Part shown: piece after piece, positions 1 through 11,282 of the stretch
Numbering within the stretch: position 1 is the first letter of the stretch
How the letters are laid out: each line of letters starts with the position of its first letter
Notes under the pieces: model-generated
Told to the model about the DNA's origin: nothing
Seen by the model: the letters and a program-made list of their open reading frames with translations, nothing else
Database searches by the model: none
Program-made: the position numbers and the translations under genes
NCBI GenBank assembly: GCA_009192285.1
Contig: WBVU01000003.1
Location: forward strand, 4,309,973 to 4,373,972
DNA from: Morchella semilibera
Taxonomy: Eukaryota; Ascomycota; Pezizomycetes; Pezizales; Morchellaceae
Length of the DNA stretch: 64,000 nucleotides
Direction: 5' to 3'

Positions 1-286
1 GCACTGTGCCCTTATTGAGCTTGAGAGAGGACGTTGCAACAGTATCAACGACATTTAGGTGAATGTTGTTATCCAATAATCTCCTATAAAGAGGTACGAT
101 GAGGAGGTCGTAGAACCGGTGGTTTGTTTGAATGAGGTTGAAAAGTGCATCGTAGGCGAGATGGTGAGCAAGATAAACGATGATATCATTGGGTAGGGCG
201 CAAAGCGGAAATCGAACCACAGGAATATCCTCAATCTTTTTAGGCTGGGCCATGAAGAGCTTCCGGAATCCTTGTTTAAGAGGCAT
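1..286 (-). CDS. F-box protein, 5' part only (cut by left window edge)
   Basis: The minus strand reads open from an ATG at 286-284 to the window edge, about 95 codons. An in-frame ATG at 253-251 is an alternative start. The translation contains an F-box-like helix set, including FPLCALPNDIIVYLAHHL, followed by a QTNHRFYDLL-type segment and a VPLYRRLL motif. This is the same layout as in the two F-box/ankyrin proteins at 6.8-8.2 kb and 10.2-11.3 kb, where LP-E-I-x-IA-x-L is followed by TN-x-RL and a TP-x-LY motif. By that resemblance I infer that ankyrin repeats follow beyond the edge, but none are visible. Likely role is a substrate adaptor of an SCF ubiquitin ligase. No stop codon lies inside the window. 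Confidence 0.6.
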   Translation of the reverse strand, partial: MPLKQGFRKLFMAQPKKIEDIPVVRFPLCALPNDIIVYLAHHLAYDALFNLIQTNHRFYDLLIVPLYRRLLDNNIHLNVVDTVATSSLKLNKGTV

Positions 287-2667
287 CCTTTTATCAAGGG
301 ATTGGCCCAAAAGTTTCGTGGTTTCGTGTTTGAATGTGGGCGTGGTAAATGGAATTACTAACCGAAGTGCAGCTCTATATGGATGAATGTGAGGGGCAAC
401 GTAGGATGTGTTCTCTTTGCTTGTATGTCCAAAGGGTGGCTCATATATACATGTACATGTACTTATGTCACGCTAAGTATAAACGCCTTTGCCCCTCAAT
501 TACATGTATTTTTATCACATTAGGAAAACCAGAATTGACGGCCCTAGCCCGAAGAAGCACCACATGAGAACACCAGCACCACTCGTACTTCCGAGCGGAA
601 ATACTACATGTAGTAGGGTCCATATAGCAACCACTCTAGAGGCTGAAATGGTCAGAAGGGGCGTGAGCACAACGTTAACACACACCTACGTGCCCACGGT
701 GAAGTTCACAGTAGGTGAATGCGTGGGTTGGGAAGGGCTTAAAACACATGTACCTCCTCAAAGGTTGGCTCATAAGTACTTAGTATTTAAACCCCACATG
801 CGTGGTCAGGCGGTACTTGGGTCCTTTTTTTTTTTTTTTGTAGATGGTAGGGACTCGACATTGAATTTTAGCAAGGTGCGTTGCAATTGGCTACATGTGT
901 CCTTCTTGCCGGTTTCGACTAGAAGCGGAATGATTCTCCGCCAGAACCCTAAGACTTCTTGAGCTCGAAACCGAGTACTACATAGCAACGAGATGATTTT
1001 AACTCATTTTTGCATTCGTGGGAACGGTTTATATGGATCAAAGCCTCCGGTACGTACTACTGGGGTTGCAGTTTAAAATCAAACAGCTAGGTTAGTAGGT
1101 AGGGTAACAAAGTTGAAAGCCGGAATCCAATTTCCACCGCCTCCAGACTACCGAGTGATATACTATGTCTCACCCACCAATAAGACTCAAAATAACGCCT
1201 CCAGAGAAATACAGCGGGGAAATGACAACTGTAACTCAAATCAATTGTAGTTTTACGCCCCTAAAATTATCTTGAACAATTACTACGTAATTACTATGGA
1301 ATGAGAGGTTTGTGTATGACTGTGCATGTGTTGACTCTAGTGAGAATGGTTCCGGCGGGGCACTTCTATACCAGCTCCATTACAGCCATATCTTTAATTA
1401 CGTTTACATTAACATTAATATTTACAACTGACTGTTTGTTTTTGACCTCGAGCCATGGAAAAGCCACTGTGCCTAGGAGCATTGTCCGGTGCGTATATAA
1501 GTACATCTGTAAGTGACTGTTTTATATGAGTACATACTACAAGTATGCACACAAGACACCACTCCTGTACCCAAAGCAGTTATACCAATAAGCAACCCCC
1601 GTACCGCCCCTTCAAAAGACCAAACCCAAAACCGACCGAAAAAGTGTCATCAAGTGATATTTCAAGTACGGCTGATCTATGAAGTAATAAATAGATAAAT
1701 AAGTACGGCTGACCAGAAATCCCCTAAAACCGAGTGATCCGCCGTGTTCAGTCACAGAACGATGAAAGCTGGGCATCCCGTTCGCTCTGCCAGACATAAG
1801 CCTCGTATCGCCTAGTTAGTACTACAGTGGGTGACCATGTGGGAATCCTAGGTACTGAACTCACCCCTTCGTTTTTGTTTTCTTCCCTTTCCTCCCGATT
1901 TTGGTGGCGGTCTGGTGGTTGGGTGTTGTGTTGGGGGTGTGTTGAGGATGTGTGTAGAAGTACATGTTGGGAGGGGCGGACTGTCGTTCGTTGGCTTGGG
2001 ACGTGTAAAGCTAGCTAGCTACTACAACTGGATTGGATTCGGCACCGTTTTGCGGCCCTTTATAGCCCGCGGGGGTCTCTAGGGCTACATTCACTTGTTC
2101 AATGATACTAGTACTTTATACACCCGCAGGAAACAGCGAGAAGCGTGACAACGGGTGCCTCCAACTTGACATCCCGACCTGCAATACAACCCCACGAGCA
2201 CTGCATAGCCAGTCTTTGACAAAGATAGAGGCTAGTACTCTAAATGAAGACATAAAGGCTATTGAAGCCTACGCTAGGAACGGCCAGATTGGGGGGAGAT
2301 GTATACAACATCATCGACAGCAGTAGGAAATTAGGGGCTAGTGGGATTGTGGAAACAGTTTCTAATTTTGCATTGGGCTGTTTCTGCACTTTTTTCCGGC
2401 GGGTGTAGATGTAGTCAGTTAGACTGGTGCTTCTACAGCTGGTTCGAGACCACTACTGCGGCTGGAATCGACAACCCCAGGTCTCTATTGCTGGACTCTA
2501 CCTGAAGCGCTACAGGACCTATTCTATATTATAAAGAGCGGACGAGAGATTTTATATCTCCCGGGGTATGAATGGTAGCTGCAGGAAAGTTACAATACTC
2601 ATAGGAATAAATACTGAGGGCGGCGTTAGATTAACTATCTACCTACATGTAGCTAGCTAGCCAGTAC
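287..2667. other. Intergenic, no gene recognised
   Basis: About 2.4 kb. Open frames here are short and lack recognisable domains. It holds several TACATGTA-type palindromes (for example 604-613 and 2643-2652, both CTACATGTAG), a T-run near 823-839, and GCTAGCTAGC-type short repeats near 2011 and 2651. The right end should contain the 3' UTR of the omega-amidase gene. Confidence 0.6.
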
Positions 2668-3646
2668 CTACTTCCCCACCGTCGGCTCCGCGACCGCCAC
2701 ATTAGCGTAAACGTCGAACCTCCTCTGCCTCGTGACCGGAATCCCCTGCCGCACCTCCGCAATCCTCTCCGGCGCCAGCTCCCACTCCACATAGCCCTCC
2801 CCCTCCTGCATCCCCGCGACCACCTCCCCGTTCGGGTCCACCACCAGGCTGTGCCCCCACGCCGTGTACCCGGCCTCCATGCTGCGCGCAGGGCTACACA
2901 TGCCCACCCACAGCTGGTTATCGACCGCGCGCGCCCTCGCCAGCAGCTCCCAGTGCAGCGGCCCCGTCGTCATGTTGAAGGCGCCGGGGTAGAGCATCGC
3001 GAACGCGCCCCTCCGCGCCGCCATCATCGCCAGCTCGGGGAAGCGCACGTCGTAGCAGACGGCGAGCCCCACCGGGCCGTAGGGGGTGTCGATGAGTGTT
3101 GGCTCGCTGCCCGCGGAGAGCACCTCGCTCTCGATGAAGCGGATCTTGCCGGGGATGTCGATGTCGAAGAGGTGGATCTTGCGGTGCTTTGCGATGAGGG
3201 CGCCGGTGGGGTCGAAGCTGAGGGAGGTGTTGTAGAGGGCGTTGGTGGCGGGGTCGTGCTCGGGGATGGACCCGCCGATGAGGTAGATGTTGTTTTCGCG
3301 GGCGGCGGCGGAGAGAGCGGTGTAGGTTGGGGTGGAGGAGGCGGGGTAGCTGGTGGTGGCGCTGGGGATGGGTTCGGCGTAGGTGCGGAAGAAGGAGGTG
3401 CCGTAGGGCGAGTTGAAGCATTCCGGGAGGACGACGATGTTGGCGCCGCGGGCGGCCGCGGCGGCTACTTGGGTGCGGGCGTTGGCAAGGTTGGCGGCTT
3501 TGTCGTTTCCTGTGGGGTGTTAGTCCCTTTGCTGCTGCGCGGGGGACAAGACGGGGGGGTGGGTACTACTACTGACCGCTGGCAAGCTGGAGTAAAGCCA
3601 ATTTGCAGGGCTTCTTGAGCGGCGATGGGGGCGGTGCGGTAGACAT
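2668..3646 (-). CDS. NIT2: Omega-amidase / Nit2-type carbon-nitrogen hydrolase
   Basis: Nitrilase-superfamily enzyme, expected to hydrolyse alpha-ketoglutaramate and alpha-ketosuccinamate to the keto acid plus ammonia. Exon 1 is 3577-3646 and exon 2 is 2668-3509, joined by a 66-nt intron (GTCAGT...CACAG), giving 303 residues, the usual length for Nit2/yeast Nit3. The catalytic triad is visible: Glu in VVLPECFNSPYG, Lys in AKHRKIHLFDID and Cys in LAVCYDVRFPE. The start used is the ATG at 3646, which gives the N-terminus MSTAPPPSPLKKPCKLALLQ. The same frame is open upstream with ATGs at 3700 and 3790; those longer forms are basic and rich in Ser/Thr/Ala, like a mitochondrial presequence, so the true start is uncertain. 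The function call is secure at family level; exact substrate is inferred. Confidence 0.9.
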
Positions 3647-5243
3647 TTTTCTGCTGGTGGTGATGGTAGACTTGACGGCAGAGAGGAGCTGCCGGAACAT
3701 TCGTATATATGTAGATATATCGTGCAGCAAATCAATTAAGGTGACTGAGTACGTACGTACGGGCGGAGATGATGTCGCTGCCGCAGTCATCGATCGGGTG
3801 AGAGGTGATGCTCGGATAGCCGGGGTTAGGGCTGTGGCTAACCGTGACCCCACCTACCCTATTAAGGTGCTGCGTGCGGTGCGGGGCCCAGATAATATCG
3901 AGGGACTAACTAATCGGGGCGCCGGTAACCTAATACGGCGGGAATTAATACTGCAGGCATTAAGATTATTAGAGGTGCTGGGTCTAGCGGTACTACATAC
4001 ATGTAATAAGTGAGCCCAAGGACTACGTGTAGTAGACAGGATACCGAACCCCCCCCCCGCGGATGGTCATGTTCTAATAAGGTCGGGGGTAGTTAAGTAC
4101 ATATGTAGTACGTTGGCCGGTGCACTGGCCAGTTCGTTATCTTGAGGATTGTAGATGGATTAGAACTGATCGGTATGCGATGGGGTTCGTAGTAAGTCAC
4201 GTAGGTGAGTGAGAAGTTGTGTTGAAGTGCGCGTGCGGGCCATGACAGCAGTCCTTCCCTAGGCTTGTTCCCATGCTCAACTCAGCTCTCCTGCCGGCTG
4301 TCCATAGGGCATGGAAACGAGACTACCGGCCGCATCTACTCGGTACGTATGCACACACTCCTCTCTCCCGGCCCTAGATCCTCTCCCCCAACACCGGGCT
4401 TCGACTAGAAGAACCCCTGCCCTTTCTCCCGCTGGATTGTTGGAGAAAAGCCTCGTTTAGCCCATTCCACCCCCGCACGGAGCCGTATATAGAAGGAAGT
4501 AAACACACCGCCTTCTATCGTGTCTGGATCCTAAACTAGGCTACATAATTACTGGCTCTGGAATATATTGGCTACAGAGAACGCTTCAGCCTTTCCCAGC
4601 TAGCCCCATAAAACCTAGTGTTGCGCCCCATGCCCAGCGTTCTTCTAGATAGGACACGATCACGCCGCCAACACTGGATTCAGCATAACCGTATATATAT
4701 GTGACAACTGGTCACAGGCGTTAGTACCTGCTTGGCTGCCAGGTGTTGTTTTGCCAAAGAATTATCCATCTGCCCAATCAGATCCTTTTGCAGGCACTCA
4801 CTTTTTAGAATTCCCCCAAAATGGGCCCCTCAGTACTTACCCTTACACCTTGCTATAGAACCCCTCTCCTACCACAAGGAGATCCTTTCACGTACGGGAG
4901 CTTATCCTGCCGCTATAAATATCAACTGAGGTAGTATATACTCCGTTTGATGAGATATGGATCTACTGTCTAATATTTTCACCGCTGCATAGGCCAGAAC
5001 CTCTCCCACTGGGGCTCACGTCTGTTGGAGGGAGCACCGTGCGTGACGCTTCTATATGATATCTTCTATCGATCGGCTTCAGTGAGTAGAGACAGGCAGT
5101 TCAAATCTCAAGTGTCACCCATTGACAGATTGGGCGTGACATATATAGTTATTTAGATCGCATAACTAAATACAACCCGCTCCACGAGCTCGAGAACCCC
5201 CAAAAAAAACACAACTACACGGTGGGAAAGCTGAACCAGCACA
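3647..5243. other. Intergenic, no gene recognised
   Basis: The first ~150 bases may be 5' UTR or N-terminal coding sequence of the omega-amidase. The rest holds only short open frames without domains. A C-run lies near 4050-4059 and TATATA runs near 4692. The last ~50 bases upstream of 5244 are A-rich, as expected of a 5' leader. Confidence 0.55.
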
Positions 5244-6470
5244 ATGAGGAACCATTATGGCTATATCCTTCTTAGTTTGGTCTTCCTACAGTGCCTCTGC
5301 TTTGCCGCTTCCAATGGCACTGAGTTCGAACCTGCATTCGTTCCCGAGCCTAAGGGCCGCGGAACGATGGGTATTCTCTGGAGTGGTTTAATCACCCTTG
5401 GTCTCTGTATTTGGACCTCAATTCATCCCGATGTCATCCAGAACCCAACAACTTGGAGACTCCTACGTTATAGACTCGTGTGGATGGTTGTCGCGTTACT
5501 TGCTCCGGAAATCGTCCTTTTATACGCTTTTTATCAGCGGGAGAAAGCCACGGAGGTCCACAAAGCGTGGTGCAATCAATTCGGCATCATACGTGGAAGC
5601 CCTGAAGATAACATGGGGATGGAGGGGGCTTTCTTCGTCGTGATGGGCGGCTGTGTGGTTTTTTATGACAACCCGGAGAACGACGTGAGTATTGAAAATG
5701 ACAATCTCACAAGCTCTTCTTACCTCACTTTTACCTCAGAGGGTTTCCTGCATTATCTGGCGGCGAATAAAATCTCCCGGCATTGTATCAGCAAGAGAGT
5801 GATCATGGATAAAGGAAAGGCGGATATCATCGCAAAGTTTCTTGTCTGTCTCCAGGCGCTCTGGATGGTCATCCAGTGCTCTGCGCGCAAAGCAAGCAAC
5901 TTGCCAATCACCCTCCTCGAACTACATGTGGCCATACAAGTAATGTTTGTGTTGGTATCCTATATTCTATGGGGATACAAACCCCTGAATGCCCAAGAAC
6001 CCATAGTATTAAGTATCGATGGGATGGAAAATTCTCCACTTGATACCGATAAATTCACGACCGCGGAAACCAACCACTTCTATTTCTTGGGTAATTTTGA
6101 CGCCAGTGTGCGAACTTCGATATGTGTTATTATTTTTGTAAGTGCTGCTCATCTGACTGCTTGGAACTACCCGTTTCCAACACGCACCGAGGGAATACTG
6201 TGGAAGATATCATCCTTTTCCCTCGCAACACCCGTCTTTTTGATATTTCTCGTTTCTGTATACTATGTCCTTCAAGCGTCAATACGTATACCCAAGTGCG
6301 TGGAAGATTTTTTCTCGAATTATTTAGGTGGTGTTTCAGTTCTAGTCGCTCTTGCATGGTACTCCTTTGCTATCGTTTTTATAACTGTGGAATCCTTTAT
6401 AAGCTTGCGTAAGGCCCCTCTAGGGACTTACGAGTCTGTTCGGTGGATGGATTTCTGGCCTCATATCTAA
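5244..6470 (+). CDS. Fungal multi-pass membrane protein of unknown function
   Basis: Single-exon gene of 408 residues starting at ATG 5244. Residues 1-22 form a signal peptide or first membrane segment (hydrophobic core, then CFAAS). About seven further hydrophobic segments follow, at roughly 40-58, 72-92, 195-215, 225-248, 295-320, 325-350 and 360-390. Two motifs recall a widespread uncharacterised fungal family: RGTMGILWSGLITLGLCIW leading to TSIHPDV, and ILWGYKPLNAQEP (a W-x-KP-L element). The family is common in Dikarya and often expanded; its function is unknown to me. It is convergent with the F-box/ankyrin gene ending at 6823. No frameshift is seen. Confidence 0.8.
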   Translation: MRNHYGYILLSLVFLQCLCFAASNGTEFEPAFVPEPKGRGTMGILWSGLITLGLCIWTSIHPDVIQNPTTWRLLRYRLVWMVVALLAPEIVLLYAFYQREKATEVHKAWCNQFGIIRGSPEDNMGMEGAFFVVMGGCVVFYDNPENDVSIENDNLTSSSYLTFTSEGFLHYLAANKISRHCISKRVIMDKGKADIIAKFLVCLQALWMVIQCSARKASNLPITLLELHVAIQVMFVLVSYILWGYKPLNAQEPIVLSIDGMENSPLDTDKFTTAETNHFYFLGNFDASVRTSICVIIFVSAAHLTAWNYPFPTRTEGILWKISSFSLATPVFLIFLVSVYYVLQASIRIPKCVEDFFSNYLGGVSVLVALAWYSFAIVFITVESFISLRKAPLGTYESVRWMDFWPHI

Positions 6471-6822
6471 CACATATGTTCATTCTAACTGTCTTTTATC
6501 TTTAAATCTTGAGCAGAGAATGGAAGAATTGGGTAGAAATTTGCGGGGGATTGATTACTTCTCTTGGGTTTCCTATGTATCTGTTTCCTTCAATTATTAT
6601 TTGGACTTAGTGGGGGATAAAATATATATGGTATGGTCTAGGCCGGTAATAAATGAGTTCACTCGTACTGATAGCTGGGAGAACATCAGCTTTTGAGACT
6701 AAATTTTGCAAGTCCTTAACTGGAGGGAGTAGGATATATATCATAGCCTGTAATATCTATCTGCTTATAGATTAATCTATATTACTATGCAGCAACTCAT
6801 ATATAAACTATGTACGTATATG
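6471..6822. other. Shared 3' region of two convergent genes
   Basis: 352 bases between two stop codons pointing at each other. AT-rich with TATATA stretches around 6622, 6735 and 6800; must hold both polyadenylation regions. No gene seen. Confidence 0.5.
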
Positions 6823-8178
6823 TCATACATCCACCCTTCTCCTTGACCCACCGCCCTTCTTCATTTTTGCCTCATGACTCTTTACCAATTTCACCAGCAC
6901 CTCCCTCTCCCTTGGAATCATCTCCATTCCAGCCTTACTCCCCCTCCCCAAGTCAATCACCGCGCCATTATCCAGCAGTGCCTCCGCCATCTCCATCCCC
7001 CCACCGCACAAATGCTTCGCCACGACCATCTCCATCGCCGTCTCCCCAGACGCCGCCCTAATCCCCACATCCGCCCCCAGCTCCGCAAAGTTCCTCACGA
7101 AATGCTCCTCCCCGTGCTCGGCGGCATGGTACAGCGGCGTCCTGCCCTCATTGTCACGGGCATTGATGTCAGCGCCGCTCTCGACAAGCAGCGCAACGAC
7201 ACCCCTGTGGAGCGTCCTCGCCACATCGCGCCTCCCCTTCCCATCCCGCGGCAGGAGGATGCCCGCCGCAGGCTGGGCCCGCACCTGCGAGTAGTGCTCC
7301 CCGAACCGCCGCTGCGGGGAGTAATCCCCGCTCGTTGCGGCAAAGTGCAGCAGCGTTCTCCCCGCGCCATTGCGGCGCCCGATGTCGGCGCCGCTGGCAA
7401 GCAGCGCGATTATGATCGCGCTGGGGTCGATAGGGCTGCAGGAGGCCATCGAGCAGAAGTTCTGCAGGGCCCACTCGAGCGGGGTGTTTGCCGCGCCGTC
7501 CTTGGTGAGGGCGTCCGCGGCGGCGCCGCGGCGGAGGAGAAGCCTCACGACCTTCTCGTGGCCCCAGGATGCGGCGTAGTGGAGGGCTGTGGCGCCGTGC
7601 CGCGTTATTCCGATGTCGCTGGGGAGGTTGACGTCGACGCCGGCGGTCTCGAGGAATGTCTTGGTGACGCTGGCGAAGCCGTTGAGGGCGGAGAGGTGGA
7701 AGGGTGTGTAGCCGTGGGCGTCGACTAGGACTGTGGCCTTGTCGCCGTCCTCGTGCTTCAGCATCGTCTGGACAACTTCGACTTGGCCCTCGCGGGCCGC
7801 AATGTGTAGTGGGTTTTCTATGCCCGTCCAGGGGGTTGGGTCGATCATGCTGACGCCGCGGTCGAGGAGGTGCTGCACGACCGTTACGTGGCCGAGCTTG
7901 GAGGCACGGCATAGTGCTGAGGCCGCGGTGTGGCTGTATGGGAAGACGAGGAATGCAATGTCGTATAGAGAGGGCGTGAGGAGAGATGATAGTCGCCGGT
8001 TGGCGAGCAGTAGATGTGAGATGTCTTTTGGGTCGAGGTATGAAGCTATCTCAGTGATGAGAGCATCCGAAAGCGTCAAGAGGGGTGTTCCATGCCTCAC
8101 GGAAGAGCTCGATCGATTCCTTGATCTGCGGAATGACAGGAAGTTTAGAGAGGATAGTCGGCGGTGTTCACGGGCCAT
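6823..8178 (-). CDS. F-box protein with ankyrin repeats
   Basis: Single exon, 451 residues, starting at ATG 8178 (MAREHRRLSSLNF). A basic Ser/Arg-rich leader of about 30 residues is followed by an F-box at about 33-75 (LTLSDALITEIASYLDP, then ANRRLSSLLTPSLYDIAF). Ankyrin repeats run from about 85 to 430, with clear units such as NPLHIAAREGQVEVVQTML, GYTPFHLSALNGFASVTKTF, TALHYAASWGHEKVVRLLLR and TPLYHAAEHGEEHFVRNFAE. Role inferred: substrate adaptor for an SCF (Skp1-cullin-F-box) ubiquitin ligase, with ankyrins binding the target. The coding sequence is GC-rich compared with the second F-box/ankyrin gene at 10.2 kb, so the two are not recent duplicates. Confidence 0.85.
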   Translation of the reverse strand: MAREHRRLSSLNFLSFRRSRNRSSSSVRHGTPLLTLSDALITEIASYLDPKDISHLLLANRRLSSLLTPSLYDIAFLVFPYSHTAASALCRASKLGHVTVVQHLLDRGVSMIDPTPWTGIENPLHIAAREGQVEVVQTMLKHEDGDKATVLVDAHGYTPFHLSALNGFASVTKTFLETAGVDVNLPSDIGITRHGATALHYAASWGHEKVVRLLLRRGAAADALTKDGAANTPLEWALQNFCSMASCSPIDPSAIIIALLASGADIGRRNGAGRTLLHFAATSGDYSPQRRFGEHYSQVRAQPAAGILLPRDGKGRRDVARTLHRGVVALLVESGADINARDNEGRTPLYHAAEHGEEHFVRNFAELGADVGIRAASGETAMEMVVAKHLCGGGMEMAEALLDNGAVIDLGRGSKAGMEMIPREREVLVKLVKSHEAKMKKGGGSRRRVDV

Positions 8179-10190
8179 GGTTAATTGAGGTAAGTGCAAG
8201 TTCTACAGAGGTGTTCTTAAATGCTGACCTGTGGGCTGAAAACTCCTGAGACATTATTTTGTGGGGGTCGGTTGGTGCTTGCAATGGGTCAAGGATAGTT
8301 GCGCACTTTATGATTGACCCGCCCGCTAGCGTGCTATTATTGGTGGAACAGTGACAGGGCGGCGCCAAGGAGGGCCGCGTGTAACCAACAACGCACCGTT
8401 GGGCAGCGCCTAATGATAAACAGAAATAGCAAAATCACTACCATTACATGCAGTAAAACGTTCCTGAAGCCCTGAAGCAGATCTAAAGTTGACAGCTGCA
8501 GACAAGAACGTTAGATCCAAACATAGTCGACGGATATAGATCTAGAGGTGCTAATTGTTTGAGACGATGTTTTGGCGCGGTTGGTGTGACGGATACTGAG
8601 CGTTATTGATATCGGGTTTGAACAGATTTCTCGCCGCGCGGCGTGCATGTTGGTGCCCTGATTCCCCCTTGTAGTGGAAGAATCCAAGTCTGTGAATAGC
8701 TAGGTGGTGTGTATAGAGTTTGGAAACGGGGGGGTGCTCCAACGTACGGCTACTGCTGCAGACCTGGGCTATCTCATTATTATTCCGGTCATCAAAATTA
8801 GTCCATCAGTTTGTATATGACGCACCAGGAGTGATTGATATGGTCAGTTAATGGGACAAACACAACTATCAAAGTCCTCATATTGCTCCCTAAGCTCACC
8901 GCCGGGAACCTGCTCTTCCCTTTCTTTCCCCCGGAAGTAGTTCGCTCGGGCGGTCTACCATGCTATCAGCACCTCCGCTGTATTGGACTAGAAGTAACTC
9001 CTCTGGTGAGACTGCTCGATACACATGCCACCTGGTGTGGCTACATTGCCTTCAGTGAGAAATCCACTCGAAGGAGGTGAGTGTTAATGGGTGGTATAGC
9101 TAGCCCCAAGATCGTTCCAACTTTGTCATTGAACAAGATGGACGTGTCTTGGAGGATTTGTCTCTAGAAGGCTGAGTGTAGGAACTCTGTATTTGGCCGG
9201 GGTTGGGGTGGGGCTGCGGTGGGGCTGCTGTTTTTGATAAGTCGTGAATATCTAATGTTACATAGTATGGATGATGATGGGTAAATGGCAGTTTTCAGGT
9301 GGGGTGGATTTTCAACAGCATATCGAACTAGCTACACGTAAGCACTCTCTCGGAGCCCCCATTCAACCCCACCAGACTTGAGACCCTACAGAATCACAAT
9401 CACTAGCTTAGTCCAAGTATACCAAACTCAAGCTACGGTCTTTTCTACACCAAAAAACAATTATATCCCGCTTTAACCATCATGGTGAGGTGGGTTACTA
9501 TCAAATACTTAATTTGACCGCAGGTTATACATGTACAACTATTGCGATATTATATATCCAATCGGTTCCTAAACATCTACTCGGGGCAGGGATGAGGTAC
9601 CGGACAATAGAGGTTTTTGAGGCGCGCGCGCACTACCCGAAAGCTGGTGCAAAAAAGTCTAGAGACAAAACTTGCTGCTCAGTACTATTTGCAAGTATAC
9701 GCACGGGAGGATTGTTTGAGGGCTGATGAATTCGATGGTTCAAGCATACATTAAGTGGTATACGCCCCCGTGGTAGAAATAGGCGCTACGCTTTTGTGGT
9801 GATGAAGACATCGATATCATCTCACTTATCCCCACCGCCGAAGTACGTGTAGTACATGTATATATGCATCACAAATACTGAATTCCTATTGGCTAATATA
9901 ATTTAATTATAGATGAAGGCTAGTTATAAAGATCTGCCCACAGTAACTCTACCCTCCTTGACTTACCCACTAATTCAAATTATAATGGAAGCTCAAATGC
10001 TACATATATCAAAGTTTATAAGTATAGTTTGAGAACATATTACGTACTATAGTCGAAACTGGCTGTGTAGCGCCTAGCATGCTATGCGTAACACTCAGTC
10101 TTCTAGGATACAAGGATTCTCAAAGTGTGCCGGTACACCCCGCTTTATGGACGATCGGTTTGATCAATCCTAGCTTTCCTCACCTCACAA
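8179..10190. other. Intergenic between two F-box/ankyrin genes
   Basis: Two kilobases, presumably holding the promoters of both divergent neighbours. Short open frames only, none with a recognisable domain. Contains TACATGTA at about 9528 and 9855 and a GGGGTTGGGGTGGGG tract near 9198. Confidence 0.55.
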
Positions 10191-11282
10191 ATGTCACTCA
10201 CTAGTTTCCCCAACGAGATTATCCTTCTGATCGCCGAGGAGCTCCCACGTCTAAGAGATGTCTCCTATCTTCTCTGCACAAATAAGCGTCTTAATGTTCT
10301 CCTAACCCCACAACTTTACGCCCGTGCCAAATCCCTCCGCGTCCCCAAAAACCCGGTTAGGGGAAAGAGTGCAGAGACCCTTCTCAACTACGTTACTAGA
10401 AGCGGATTCATTCGGCCTGTGGCCGAGCTCCTCAATGTCGGGGCTTCAATCACTGAGGGTTACAGCAACGAACCGTACGCCTTCATTACGGCCGCAAAGT
10501 ATGGACATGAGGAAATTGTGAAGCTTATGATATCACGAAGCACGGAGAAGCTAGCTACCGTGTGCAAGCCAATGCCCGCTGGCCGCACCGTGCTCCACGT
10601 AGCCGCTGAGAATGGGCACGATGGGATAGTGAGGCTCCTGATTGAAAATGGGTTCAGTGAATTTCAACCGACAGATAGCGGGGAGACGCCATTGGTACTT
10701 GCGGTGAAGGGGTGCCAGCAACAAGTTGTTCAGACGCTGTTCGGTTTCGGGGCGTCGCCAAATACCAAACTGGGGGACCCGAATAGGAGGAAGTCTATCA
10801 TCCACTGGGTAGCACAGAACTCCTTTACGTTGATGACTCTGAGAGGGTACAATTTCTTGCCTATACTGCGAATGTTACTGGATAATGGCGCCAGCGTGAT
10901 GGCACGGGATTACTATCGAGCGACGCCGCTCCATTACTATGCTAGTTATGGCGAGGCCCTGACGTCCTGTGTTCTCTCTCCCCGCACACAGGAGCGTGAG
11001 CAGAGATTATTAGACGCAAGAGCCGCGCACAACGAAATGGTCCAATTGCTCATTGATAGAGGAGCGGATATTAATGCAAGAGACCAAGGGGGGAAGACCC
11101 CACTGCATGGTGCGGCCGAGCAGTTAGATGCATTTATGGTTAGGAAGCTGTTGGAGAACGGCGCAGATAGAAGGTTGGTGAATGGTGCTTCGAAGACGGC
11201 GCTGAGGATAGCATCTGAGAGAGGGCGGCGTGCGGGTGTGGTTATTACACTGTTGGAGGATTGGTCAATCGGGCCTTCATAG
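10191..11282 (+). CDS. F-box protein with ankyrin repeats
   Basis: Single exon, 363 residues, ATG at 10191. The F-box occupies about residues 4-47 (SFPNEIILLIAEELPRL, then CTNKRLNVLLTPQLYARA) and is followed directly by ankyrin repeats, for example GRTVLHVAAENGHDGIVRLL, GETPLVLAVKGCQQQVVQTL, ATPLHYYASYGEA and GKTPLHGAAEQLDAFMVRKL. A probable SCF substrate adaptor. It has the same architecture as the gene at 6823-8178 but low similarity outside motif positions. A stretch of about 35 residues (around 262-285) interrupts the repeat spacing between the ATPLHYY unit and the next. Confidence 0.85.
   Translation: MSLTSFPNEIILLIAEELPRLRDVSYLLCTNKRLNVLLTPQLYARAKSLRVPKNPVRGKSAETLLNYVTRSGFIRPVAELLNVGASITEGYSNEPYAFITAAKYGHEEIVKLMISRSTEKLATVCKPMPAGRTVLHVAAENGHDGIVRLLIENGFSEFQPTDSGETPLVLAVKGCQQQVVQTLFGFGASPNTKLGDPNRRKSIIHWVAQNSFTLMTLRGYNFLPILRMLLDNGASVMARDYYRATPLHYYASYGEALTSCVLSPRTQEREQRLLDARAAHNEMVQLLIDRGADINARDQGGKTPLHGAAEQLDAFMVRKLLENGADRRLVNGASKTALRIASERGRRAGVVITLLEDWSIGPS

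Noticed and set aside
489-962. Plus-strand open frame of up to 157 codons
   Set aside because: Contains a poly-Phe run from a T homopolymer and no recognisable motif.
2851-3618. Plus-strand 255-codon open frame
   Set aside because: Shadow of the GC-rich omega-amidase gene; Gly/Val/Arg-rich with no domain.
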